A model generated the notes under the pieces. That model saw nothing but the letters and a program-made list of their open reading frames with translations. It was not told the DNA's origin and made no database searches. The position numbers were made by a program, and so were the translations under genes. A stretch of 64,000 nt of DNA from Rhizophagus irregularis (Eukaryota; Glomeromycota; Glomeromycetes; Glomerales; Glomeraceae): NCBI RefSeq assembly GCF_026210795.1, contig NC_089433.1, positions 1,637,001 to 1,701,000 of the forward strand. The letters run 5' to 3'. Shown here piece by piece: positions 27,123 through 38,002 of the stretch. Each line of letters opens with the position of its first letter. The stretch's first letter is position 1.

Positions 27123-28229
27123 ATGAACCCTGAAGTATATCCGATCGAACTGGTAAATATATATATAAGTCTTTTTAAATTTATTCATTTCACATAATAA
27201 ATAAAACACATTTTTTCTAAGACAGTAGATCGAACGGCTGTCGCAGATATTCTACGTGGTAAATATTATATTATTTTAAACAATATTTATCATATTTATA
27301 CTAAAATTTCTTTGTTTATAAAGGAATATTACATACTATACTGTTTTATCGTGTATTTGGAAATATTAAACCGAAAGAAGTGGATGTATTAGATATCACA
27401 TATGTAAGTCACTCACCATAATTTCGTTTTACAGGTCATTACTGACGATAAGTAACATTGATTTCTAACGTTTTTATTTAGTCTGCCATAGATGACCCAG
27501 AAATTGAAAAAAAAGTTGATGATAATGTAGATCAATTTATGCGTATCTTAGAAACCCAAGGAAATCAAAAAGGACAAGTTAAATATCTCGTTCTTCTAGT
27601 TCAAAGTTGCCTTACAATATCTTTTTATCTTATTCTTCAAATAATTTAATATCTCGTAGATTGCTGTAATGTTTCATGAAAAAAGAACAAAAAAAGCTTG
27701 GTTTTCTAAATCAGAAGAAGAAATATGTTGGGAACAATGGGCTGTTACCATAAACACTGTTATATGTCGAACTGATGGCGGTAATTACTTATATTTGATT
27801 GTTACCCTCATCTTTAAACTCTAATGTGTTGTCTTTATCCTTAATTTATTTTATTTTGTTAAAATTAACCTATTTACTTTTTACATGTTTTTCGATTTTC
27901 TTCAATACAACAATTATTTAATTTCTGAATATTGATTCATTTAGAAACATTAAGAATTCGAAAAGAAATGAGCGCTCAATTAACAACATGTTTTTTAAAC
28001 ATTATACGTTTCATTAATGATAAAAAAGATCATATACCTCCTATCACAACTTTAGAGGCTAATCCGTTTCCCTTTCAAGTATGTACATATAATACCATTA
28101 TTTAAATTTTTAAATTACATTTATCAATTCGTTAAATATTTTTTATAATAGATTGTTATTCCTTCTACAACAGATACTTGGGGTACAATGTTAAAAAGAA
28201 TGTTAGCAGATCCATCACAACAAATTTAA
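27123..28229 (+). CDS. ATG101: Autophagy-related protein 101
   Basis: Atg101 is a HORMA-fold protein that pairs with Atg13 in the Atg1/ULK1 initiation complex. It is present in most fungi but absent from budding yeast. Seven exons encode about 215 residues. Seen: VDRTAVADILRGILHTILFYRVFG (helix C and the conserved LHT-h-hh-R motif), KEVDVLDITY, the acidic EIEKKVDDNVDQFM, then FHEKRTKKAWF, EEEICWEQWAVTINTV (matching the family [IC]-x-W-E-x-W-x-[VI] block), RIRKEM, and a terminal DTWGTMLKRMLADPSQQI. Phases are consistent. No WF-finger motif is called because its usual position falls near an intron I could not place exactly. Confidence 0.92.
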
Positions 28230-28995
28230 TTAATAACATTAAAAGAACCATAATTTATTAATAGTAATCTTGAAATATTAAATATTATTTATTTATTTAT
28301 TAAAAAAAATAAAATAAATCAATAGAAACAGGCAAGAAAGTAAAAAATTATACATTAATTCTCAAAAATTAATGCTATATTAAAATTTAATAGTGTTAAA
28401 AATGTTTTGACTTTTAATTCACAAAATTAGCATTTATGAGATTTGGAGTATTATAACTATTGAACAAAATAAAAAACATTTTATAGTAATTTAAGGCAAA
28501 CTTGGCATAGTGTTATAGTAATATTGTAATATTCAATTACAAAATTTTCTGAAACCCCCACTTCTACTGTGCAATAGAAATGTTCAGGCAATACCAGTAT
28601 AAAAGTATGCCAAACAAACCAAAAAAAATAAAATAACAAAAAAAGCAACAAATGAAAATAAAAGGGTACAGTTAGTAATGAAACTTTTTACCAACAACTA
28701 CACTTCTAAAACTCAGACAATCTGAACATTCTGTCAAAATCATCAAGATACTTAGCATTAATCTAATTTCAGTTAAAACCATAAGTTTGTCAATACCATC
28801 CAAGATCTTGTTAACTGATTCATATTAAAATTCTTTTGCAAATATGCAAATATATAAATTCATAATCTTATTTTACCTTTTGATGGCAGTTCAAGTACCT
28901 TTTTCAATTATCAGTAAATTAGTTAAAGCTGAATGCCATACTTATAACTTTATCCAAATTAGCCTACAATTTATAGTACATAATCAACTTGCAGG
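28230..28995. other. AT-rich intergenic sequence
   Basis: About 770 bases after ATG101 with no supported gene. A short open frame starting at 28844 runs into the inverted-repeat element and is not believed. Confidence 0.5.
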
Positions 28996-29235
28996 TAAGG
29001 TTACTGGAGAAACTAAAGGGTTTTGGCAAGTTGGTAAAATGCCAAAATAGCGAAACTTTACCAAATTTATATAAAAGTCTTACTAAAAAGCTAGCAAAAA
29101 CTCTGGAGAAAAGTGAAACCTAATTAAACTTATTATAAATACCAAAATTGCCAAAACTTTGCCAAAATTATAATAAAACTATAGTAAAATTTTGGAGAAA
29201 CTAATTATGATTTTGGAGAAGTTTAGGCAAGTAAC
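28996..29235 (+). repeat. Left inverted arm
   Basis: Pairs with 29590-29830 reversed and complemented. It contains repeated short words such as CCAAAA, GGAGAAACTA and CTATAGTAAAAT. Confidence 0.75.
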
Positions 29236-29589
29236 CTTTATAAATTAAAATTAGTCAAAGTTAGAATTAGAAATTAACATAGGATTAGGATTAAGATAAA
29301 GAAAGTTAACTAAGTATATATAATTCATTTATGCAATTATTTTCTTTTTTTAAAGACTTAAAAATAAGTACATGTAAATATTTTATAGCTAAAGTATAGA
29401 ATTAAACCATATGTATTTTTATTCAAAGATATTCACAATCATATACTCCATTAAGATACAGTTCATTTTACCTTAAAAGAACATTTATTAAAGAAAAAAA
29501 GATATGGAAAAATTTATGGATTAGCACATTATGTAATACAATTAGCAGTTGATAATGATAATTAAGAGCTAACTTAATAGATAAAACAA

Positions 29590-29830
29590 GTTGCCTGCCT
29601 AAACCTCTCCAAAATTCTACGATTAGTTTCTCCAAGATTTTACTATAGTTTTATTATAGTTTCAGCAAGGTTTTGGCAGTTTTGGCATTTATAATAAGTT
29701 TCGTCAGGTTTCGCTTTTCTCCAGAGTTTTGCCAACTTTTTAATAAGACTTTCATATAGTTTTGGCAAAGTTTCACTATTTCAGCATTTCACCAACTTGC
29801 CAAAACCCCCTAGTTTCTCCAGCAACCTTA
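29590..29830 (-). repeat. Right inverted arm
   Basis: Reverse complement of the left arm with scattered substitutions and a few 1-3 base indels, which suggests an older, decaying element. Confidence 0.75.
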
Positions 29831-30895
29831 GATGAAACAATATATTAAACCTATGAAACAATTTAATAACCCTTTAATTTAAGTTAATAATTTATTTGTT
29901 AATAATTATACTTGAAAATCAAATCAGCTGTAGAAGTACTAAAGGAGAATTAGAATAAAAGGTACAATTCATACAGTTGTCATTCTTGTGGTAATTGAAA
30001 TGATACTTCTCATAAAATTCATTAAAATACATATTAATTGCAATTATTATTTTATTTACTTAATTAGTATGTAACTGATATAAATAAATTAATAAAATAC
30101 ATTTGCGATTTTAAATCTTTTTTATTTATAATACTATTAATACTATTTCAAATAAATTTTTATTTTTTAAGATTTTTTGCAATTGTCCTATTAATTTATA
30201 TAGTAATAAATATTAAAGCTGATTTTTATATCAATTATATTTAATTTCAAATTATCAATTGTATAAAATATGAAAGTAACTTTAAATTAATTTTTAAGTT
30301 TACTTAGACATTCAAAGTTTGTGATTATTTACCGATTATTCTTACATTTTAAATAATGACATGTAAATTAAACTTTTTTTTTTCCGGTAAATCACGTGAC
30401 GTGATTAATTCTGGCCAGAATTAAATGAAATTAAATAAAATTTATAATAAATCAAACGATTTGGTTGTAACCACTTTTACATTAATCATATATTGTGACG
30501 ATTTTTACCAAATATGATCAGATCTGCCACCCTTTTTTTAAAAAATAATTTTTTTCTTTTTGAACAGAAAAAATTAAATTTGAAACGCTTTTATCATCCA
30601 GCTGTATGTTGCATATTACGTAGTCATTAAAATTCAAATACCCGTGTAACATTCTATACGTTGGTTCATTTACTTAATTATCACGAAAATAATGAATATC
30701 CGATTGACAGTAAATAAATATTAATTATGAACATTTATAACACTTATTTTGTTTGTTTTTAATCAAAAATTGCTTTATTAAATGGTTAAAAATATAAGAT
30801 TTACCACATTCACATAGAAATAAATAATTGTCGCATTATTTATTTATTAAAAAAATATTTCACTGAAGGAAGTGAATGAATGCGTCAGATACCTT
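29831..30895. other. AT-rich intergenic sequence with palindromes
   Basis: About 1 kb with no gene. The only structure noted is the pair of palindromes at 30390-30424. Confidence 0.5.
30390..30424. repeat. Two abutting perfect palindromes
   Basis: AATCACGTGACGTGATT (30390-30406, arms of 8 around one G) overlaps by two bases the 20-base perfect palindrome with core TTCTGGCCAGAA (30405-30424). The first contains a CACGTG E-box. They may be dimeric factor sites or the relic of a small element. Confidence 0.6.
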
Positions 30896-31243
30896 CTAAT
30901 TCTTCAAAATAAATAAAGTAACAATTATTACAGTAAGGATAAAGTAAAAAATTAGTTTCTTTATGCGTGCTAAAAGTTGTTCAGAACAAGAACAAGAACG
31001 ACAGTTTAAACTGTTAAAGTACAATTGGAAAAGATTTCCGACTGCCTTTACCAAGTCATATAAAAATGAGCCACCATTATTTATTGTTCCGGAAAGATAA
31101 CCATGCGCGTGTCTAATCTTCCAGAATGTTGTAGGCGGGATGTTTAAGGATCGAATAATAAGTAACATTACGAGAGACATTTTCTCGATAAAGAATCTTG
31201 ACATATGCGCGTAGAATGCAAATGATTTTGTGAGGGAAGGCAT
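30896..31243 (-). CDS. Hypothetical small tail-anchored protein (doubtful gene)
   Basis: An uninterrupted 115-codon frame in otherwise stop-rich AT sequence. The product has a cysteine-serine cluster (NCRSCSCSEQ) followed by basic residues and a single C-terminal hydrophobic segment (LIFYFILTVIIVTLFIL) ending in KN, which would make it a tail-anchored membrane protein. I recognise no family. It may be a relic or chance frame; transcription is unproven. Confidence 0.25.
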   Translation of the reverse strand: MPSLTKSFAFYAHMSRFFIEKMSLVMLLIIRSLNIPPTTFWKIRHAHGYLSGTINNGGSFLYDLVKAVGNLFQLYFNSLNCRSCSCSEQLLARIKKLIFYFILTVIIVTLFILKN

Positions 31244-31480
31244 TTTAGCCAGGGTTAATTTTATTTATAAGTTGTATTCTTATCTTTTTTTTTTCAAAAA
31301 AAAAAGAAAGAAAATGAAAATGAAAGCTTAGAAATTTCAGAATTTTTTTGATTTTTTCGGTTTTTTTTTTTTTTTGGTGTTTGGATGTTCGGAACACCAA
31401 TATATAACTTTTTGGAAGGAACTTAGACCATAATCTTGGTATCAAGTTTTTTTTGTATTTATACCAAACTTCCACATAGT

Positions 31481-31579
31481 CCCGAAAATAAGCACCCCTT
31501 TTTTGCACATAATGCCGGCCAAGGCCTCATAATTTCGGCCAAAATCGGCATAATGCGGGAAAGGGTGCTTATTTTCGGG
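31481..31579. repeat. GC-richer hairpin with 17-bp perfect inverted repeat
   Basis: CCCGAAAATAAGCACCC at 31481-31497 is exactly reversed and complemented at 31563-31579. The 65-base loop is itself GC-rich and self-complementary (TAATGCC/GGCATAA, GGCCAAGGCC). It stands out from its surroundings and looks like a small repeat element or the end of a larger one. A variant of the arm (GGGTGCTTGTTTTCG) recurs at about 37600. Confidence 0.7.
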
Positions 31580-32582
31580 AATATACGGTAATTTGTTTGT
31601 ACGCCAATTAAAGCTGCATTATATAAAGAAAATTGAAATTATCGAAATATTAATCTCGTATGAACAAAGTAAATTAAAAAGGTATACTAAAGTTTGTGTA
31701 AAATTTAAAGTTTTGAACTTCTGTTTATAGTACAAAGAAATATTTTATTAACTGATTGGTTTTAACAGAATTATAATTAAACAAAAACCTTGTTAAATTT
31801 TATTGTATACTAACTACTAACTTTAAACATACTGTAGGTTTTAACAAAGCTTTTTAACAGCTGGCTAAACTAAAATAATAAATGAAACCGATTTTAACAT
31901 TTTGCTACAGATAAGTCGGTATCACTAATCTCGTTAATCGTTTACTGATTGGTCTAAACTACGATAAAAAGAAAAAAAACAATAATTTACTCGACATCAT
32001 TTACATGCCACACGTCAATTACAATATTACAAGCCGCATTGACCGTACTGTTGTAAATGTTACTGGTCCGGAAATTGAGACAGTTTCCTGTTTTTTTGTC
32101 CATTGTTTAACTTATGTACCAAGGGGAGAATTTTTTATGTACCAAAGGGTATTTTTGCACGTGATGAACCTTCGTTACGAAGAGTTTTAAGTTAACGTAC
32201 AGTACGTTATTAAGTTAACCTTTCAAATAACTAAACACATATTATAATTTCTTTCCTAAAAGTTTGTTAAAGGTCTTTATATTATATAAATTATTCATCT
32301 TTTTTCTAAACACAATAGAAAATCTGTTAAAATTATCCCAAAATTTTGTTATTTATTTTAGTAATATTAAAAAGTAATTAGGTTTGTAGAAAATAGAAAG
32401 GAATGTTTGGTTATTAATGTTAAAATAAAAAAGAATTTGATTGTTTTATAATAAAATTTTTTAACAAAAGAAAAAATAAATATATTGTTAAAGGATTATA
32501 TTACTTTAATCTGAAATATCATTTATATTATTAATTTTCAACTTAAAAACAGAAAGTCATATTACATGTCCATTCAATTTTA
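31580..32582. other. AT-rich intergenic sequence left of the MULE
   Basis: About 1 kb. A 61-codon frame at 32005-32190 has no recognisable features and is not called. A small imperfect palindrome AACGTAC-A-GTACGTT lies at about 32193. Nothing else was seen. Confidence 0.5.
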
Positions 32583-32771
32583 AATGCAAATATATCGTTT
32601 TTGATTAAGGAGGTGATGCTTTTTGATTATAGAAGTTAGTTGTACAAACTGTTGTATCGTTTTTGATTATTGAAAAAATAAATGTATCATTTTTGATTAT
32701 TGAAAAAAAAATTCTATCATTTTTGATTATTGAAAAAAAATGTATTATTTTTGATTATTCGATAGTATCAC
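32583..32771 (+). repeat. Left TIR with tandem subterminal repeats
   Basis: Starts AATGCAAATATATCG. It contains five copies of a TAT[CT][AG]TTTTTGATTA unit starting at about 32593, 32655, 32685, 32715 and 32743. The last four are spaced 28-30 bases apart, about three helical turns, as expected of transposase-binding sites. Confidence 0.9.
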
Positions 32772-33039
32772 GTTTTATTTATTTAATTTATACTTAACAA
32801 GTTAATGTATCATTGTATAACATTTAACGCGTTCACATAATACTTTTCACACGACAAATGGTTCAATTCTTTTTCTTTTCCAAAAATTTTGATTTCTCTT
32901 TTGATATTTTTTTCTTTATTATATAATAGTTTTTATAATATATTTTGCGTTTTATAACCTTGTTTATATTTTTTACGTGATAATTATTTGTAATAATTTT
33001 CTTTCTATAAATTTGTGTAACGTTACTATATATTATAAT

Positions 33040-36000
33040 ATGGAAACTTACGAAAATCAAATCAAATACAACGATGATGGCTCAGTAAATGTACCATTTG
33101 GTCGTGCTGCAGAATGGTATATATCAAATGCAAATCTTTTAAAAAATTATCGCTTAAAAAATCAAAGTAGACAAGTTACTCCTAAACTTGTTAAAGCTGG
33201 AATCTTAACGGTAGAACGTGTACAAGGGGCAATAGATTACTTAGCATGGAAAACTAAAACTGGAACGGTAAAATCAACAAATCGTATTGATGATGTTTTA
33301 GTTTTAACCAGTTTAGGAAGAGATCTGGTTTCTCAAATTGAATTAGGATTAGCCAAAAACCAACAATGTTGGTATTGGGTTATGTATTGTTCAGGTGATG
33401 GAGGCAACTGTCAAAGATTATGCGGTAGTGTTGGAAAATGTAATGAAAATTGTGAAAATTATAATTTACGAAATAATTTGAAAAATGGAAATGATATGCA
33501 CCATTGTAGTGTCAGAGTTATTTCTGAATGTCGGTTATCTTGGCTATCATTAGAAAATCCATTGCGAATTACCATTCAAGGAACTCATCGTACATTTTAC
33601 AATAATAATATTCCTAAAATTTCAAGAATAAATTTAACTTATTCTGTCAGAGATTCGATAGCATTAAGCAGAAGAGCAGACCACAGGACAGCCAAAGGGA
33701 TAAAAGCGAAATTATTAACATCACTTAATGGTGCATCAGAAGAAGTAATTAACAATGCATTAGCAAGCCAACGTATAATATGTAATAATGACAAACTCCG
33801 GCAATTTGTTGCCAGAGATGATAAGAAATTAAAGGATGATACTGGTCCTTCGACTCAGCTTCGATAGTTTAGTAAATAATATATTAAAATCTCAAGGTTT
33901 TATATTATATTATCAAATAGCAGACATTAATCAACCAGCTGATTCACCTGACCGATATTATCAACTTACAATTTCTGATGAGTTTTGGTTAAAAAATGCT
34001 CGTGATTACGGTAAAATCTGTATCGGAATAGATGGTAAATATGATTTAAATTTGGACCGCGCACCGGTATTATCAATTGTTACTGAGAATAGTGCTGGTT
34101 GCGGATTGCCTGTTGCATTTGGTAAGTAAAATTTGACATATATTAAATTATTTAGTATATAATTTATTGTAATTTATTAAATTGTAAATAAAATATATAT
34201 ATTAGCGCTATTTAATAAGGAAAATCATCATACTATAAAATTGGCTATTGACGCTATTAAAAAAAATATCCCATGTGATAACGAGTTCTGTGAACACAAG
34301 TGGTACTATGAAAATCTTTTATCTGGAAACGGATTTCAACGAGTTCGTGAATGTCAAAACAATAATTGGAAGCCATATATCTTAATTGATAAGCATAGAC
34401 CATCTAAACTTGCTATCCAAAATGCTTCACATAAACCAATTTTATGTTGGTTTCATATTATGAAAACTTTTAGTGAAAATTTAAATAAATGGCAGATACC
34501 TGCAAAATTCAGGTAAGTTATATATTATATTAATTTTTTTTTATTAAAATTGATAACTAATTAATTATTTATTGTTTAGATATCCAATAGCATTAGCGTT
34601 TAAAATTGTAGGTCGTAGTCGAACTGAAGAAACTGCCATTGAAATGGCTAAGAAATATATCGAATTTATTAACACTCTTCCATTGGAAAAAACTAAAAAA
34701 GATAAATTAATAGATGATTTATCTAAAAATTGGATGTGCACGGAGTGGAAATTAAGTTTTATTGATGCTGGTCGTATTTCCAAAAACATTACAAACAGAT
34801 TTCCATGGACTACGAACAATTTTACAGAACGGATCAATAGGACAATTGAAGCAGTATATAGTGGTAAACAAACACCATTGACATTTGTTGAACGAATGTA
34901 TGGAATAAAATTTCAAAGTGAAACTATTGTAAGTCATGAAGATTTAAATAAGTTTGAATCTGGTTTAGTTACTTTATTCAATACTCAAACGATTGAACAG
35001 GTAAGAATTTTTTCGTTATCATTTTTAAATAATATTATTAAATTAATTTATTTTAAATTATTTATAGCAAACTAAAGATGATATGATATGTTGTGATAAA
35101 CTTCGAAGATTAAATCAAGGAAGATTAGATTTTCTTCTTAATATGGTTAAGATATCATCAGACCAAAATACTTTTCTTGTTAAAAAAAAATCTGATGATT
35201 TATTCGTATCTTCTTATGATGATAAGCCTTTGCGTCTAGATGAGGAAATTGTACGAAAATTAAATGATATGATCAATTTTCTTATGAAATCTTTATTATC
35301 CGAAAATGTAATATTAGAACAAGGATTTCATATATGTAATGTTATTACTGGTGAATGTACATGCTGGGAATACATATGGAATAGTTCATTACGTGATAAA
35401 TGTAGGCACTGTCATGCAGCCACTTTGCTTATAGAAACACAACAAAAAGGACATCTAGAAGTTGTAAACGAAGCAAAGAAAAATCTTGTTCTCTATTTTC
35501 GTAATAAGGAACGAGTAGTTCCCGCGTCTATAAAAAATAATGTAATATATCAAGGTGACATGGAAGATTCTTATCAAGAAATTATTAGATTATATAATAT
35601 GCAAGGTAAGATGTTTGAAATAATTTTTTAAAAATTATTATTGTTATTTATTATATTAATCTTACTTTTGCTCATTAGGTAATAAAATATTTTATCCACT
35701 TAAACGGTCATCTCAGGAGATTAAAGATCCATTTCGGCCAGCAGAATTAAGTGAAAGAACAAAATCAAATTTAGGCGCACCTCCTAAATTATCTGCTAAA
35801 CCTCGATCGTCCCATAGAATAAATTTACCAAACCAATCACAATCTGGTAATACGTTTTCTATACAACAAAGGAAAACAAAACAAATTCGAAATCTTAAAC
35901 GAAAACGAGAAGATAATTTATCTTCAATTAGTACTGGTAAAGATATATATTTAACGTAATAACATTAATATCTGTATTATTAATTTCTTTACCTATATTT

Positions 36001-36834
36001 ATTTAATAGATAGAAGAAGTACATCTTCATTTGCATCATCATCATCGTTTATAATGCCAAGCCCACCCCGCAATGTATTTCAATATCTTCCAGAACTGCC
36101 ATCTAATGATGATTTAAACTTGGATTTAGAATTTGATTTAGTACCTAATTCTCACAATTTATGCCCCTATTGTGATAATATCCTACCAGATATTTTACCA
36201 GAAAAGATAAAAGACCAGTTACAAAATCTACAAAACAAGCCAATCACAGAAGAAGAACGTTGGTCTTTTTGTATAATGCATCATGGTGAATTGAATATTG
36301 TTCCACATGGATTATCAAAAGGATATCCTGAATATATCGATTTTAATGTACTTCCATCACGCATAATCAAATTTGAAAAAGATCTCATTGAAATTATTAA
36401 CGGAAATATTTCAAGTTACTATTGGGATATTGCATCTTCAATATATAAAGAAGTCGGATATAATAAAGCCAAGGCGCCAATGATGCTCATGAATCGATTT
36501 GAAGTTTTTCAGGTTGGTAATTATCTGTTTGAATATAAATTTTGTTTATATTTTATTAATTAGCTTTACTAATTTACAGCCAGGTTATTATGGGTTTAAT
36601 GGGTTATATACTATTGTTAATACTTTAATAGAATTGTTTGTTAACTCTAATAATCTCACAAAAGACAAAACGTACCCATTAGACCCTATGGATTTTATTT
36701 ACGAAGTTCTAGTACCAGAAGTAACATTACGTCTGATTCAAGAGGACCGTAATAATAGTATAACACTTGAAGATGCGAAAGAAATTTTAATGATAGTATT
36801 GAATTTGGAGTTTATATGCATAGCAATGAAATAG
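33040..36834 (+). CDS. MULE transposase (DDE, SWIM finger) continuing into an RTC4-like domain
   Basis: About eight exons. (1) An N-terminal region with a cysteine/histidine-rich module (CQRLCGSVGKC, then HHCSVRV) resembling WRKY-GCM1/FLYWCH-type DNA binding. (2) MULE catalytic core: first D in ICIGIDGKYD (about 34020), second D in ILIDKHRPSK (34380) followed by C-x2-H in CWFHIMKTF (34445), and E in NNFTERINRT (34815). (3) A SWIM-like finger CTCWEY...CRHCH (about 35360-35420). (4) A basic linker (LKRKRED). (5) An RTC4-like domain: CPYCDNILPD (36160), IDFNVLPSRI, QPGYYGFNG (36580) and YEVLVPEVTLRLIQED (36705). Exon joins GCATTTG|GTAAGT, CAG|GTAAGT, CAAG|GTAAG and TTTCAG|GTTGGT all keep frame. 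One break: at about 33845-33865 the frame shifts by one base with no credible intron. Transposase call 0.9; RTC4 call about 0.75; fusion inferred from splicing. Confidence 0.82.
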
Positions 36835-37075
36835 ATGATTGATTAATACTATTGTCTTTTAGTTGTAATAAAGACAAATTTTGAGAAAATAAGGATTAAA
36901 TTTATGACATATGAATGTTGGCAATTCTTTGTTTTAAATGGCTTAATAAAAATATACAAGAAACAGTAAATAGTAAGGAAACAAAAATAACGATTAATAA
37001 GTTTAGTAATTTGAAATTATTTAGTGAATAAAGTCTCCGATATGTACAGTATGTCGAATCTATGCATGTGACCAT

Positions 37076-37264
37076 GTGATACTATCGAATAATCAAAAAT
37101 GATACATTTTTTTTCAATAATCAAAAACGATAGAATTTTTTTTTCAATAATCAAAAATGATACATTTATTTTTTCAATAATCAAAAACGATACAACAGTT
37201 TGTACAACTAACTTCTATAATCAAAAAGCATCACCTCCTTAATCAAAAACGATATATTTGCATT
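37076..37264 (-). repeat. Right TIR
   Basis: Reverse complement of 32583-32771 with two substitutions visible by eye, both in the TAT[CT][AG]TTTTTG repeat units. It ends ...TATATTTGCATT. Confidence 0.9.
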
Positions 37265-38002
37265 ATATTAAGATATATTTATTTGTTTACTACTGTACCG
37301 GTATATCTATTATTATTTTTATATTATCGCCGTTTTCGATCATTGATTAAATTTCGTAATAATAATAAATAATAACTCCCCGATTACAAAAATAAAATCA
37401 CGTTTTACTATAATACTATGCCACCATCGTACAAACTTTATTAATTTTTTATTTTTGTTATTTACATATTATAAAAATTTTGAATTTATTATATTTTATA
37501 TCCAAATATATGGATTAATTTCTGTATATTAAAATTAATTTGAACTTTAATATCACTTATAATTTTAAATAATAAGCTTTACAAGAAAAAAATAGGATCG
37601 GGTGCTTGTTTTCGTAATTTCGTAAGTATACGATATCAAATATTCCGAGTTGACGTAATAAGTATGATAATTAATTTAGTTATGCAGCACAGAATTACAA
37701 ATAAAAACACAAAAAGCAAAGACCTTATCATTTACTAAATAAATTTGTCATGGCACTCCGGCTCAGCTCACAGTATTTAAGTACTGTAGGAAATTTGATA
37801 CTGTATTGGATCTAAATATTTATTCGTATGATCATGAGGTAATCCTCTTTGCTTAAAAGATTATTTGATTATTTCGCAATTTATTAATTTCTTACATTAA
37901 ATGAGTAAGTACGTACAGTAAGTTTTAAATTTCAAATATCAACAATAATAATTAAATATTATACAAGTATACATTTTTATATTACTGTTCTAACTTTATA
38001 TA
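37265..38002. other. AT-rich intergenic sequence right of the MULE
   Basis: About 740 bases to the end of the eIF2B epsilon gene. It contains GGGTGCTTGTTTTCG at about 37600, resembling the arm of the hairpin at 31481, and a short palindrome ACAGTA...TACTGT at about 37770. No gene. Confidence 0.5.

Larger units (their letters stand above)
28996..29830. mobile_element. Non-autonomous element with 240-bp inverted arms (MULE-derivative candidate)
   Basis: Two long inverted arms (28996-29235 and 29590-29830) flank about 350 bases. The outer ends read TAAGGTT-A/G-CTGGAGAAACTA in both orientations, and by eye the arms stay roughly 80% alike over their whole length. Inside, at about 29485-29565, one plus-strand frame reads KKKRYGKIYGLAHYVIQLA and then stops. 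That recalls, from memory, the C-terminal helix of some fungal MULE/SWIM transposases; this is weak evidence. No clear target-site duplication was found. The structure is certain; the class is a guess. Confidence 0.6.
32583..37264 (+). mobile_element. Mutator-like (MULE) DNA transposon with long terminal inverted repeats
   Basis: A 4,682-base element bounded by 189-base terminal inverted repeats that differ at about two positions. Long TIRs together with a transposase having a C-x2-H motif and a SWIM finger are characteristic of the Mutator superfamily. One gene fills the interior on the plus strand. The flanks do not give a clean 8-11 base target-site duplication; the best alignment is AATTTTAA against TATATTAA, which is weak in such AT-rich DNA. 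Near-identical TIRs imply recent insertion or continuing homogenisation. The element sits in the largest gene-poor stretch of the window. Confidence 0.88.

Noticed and set aside
28844-29050. 68-codon open frame
   Set aside because: It runs into the left arm of the inverted-repeat element and has no family features; most likely chance.
33855-33869. A 14-base GT...AG intron that would repair the transposase frame
   Set aside because: Far below the minimum length for spliceosomal introns; treated as a frameshift instead.
32575-37273. 8-11 base target-site duplication around the MULE
   Set aside because: Only a 6-of-8 AT-only match was found, indistinguishable from background.
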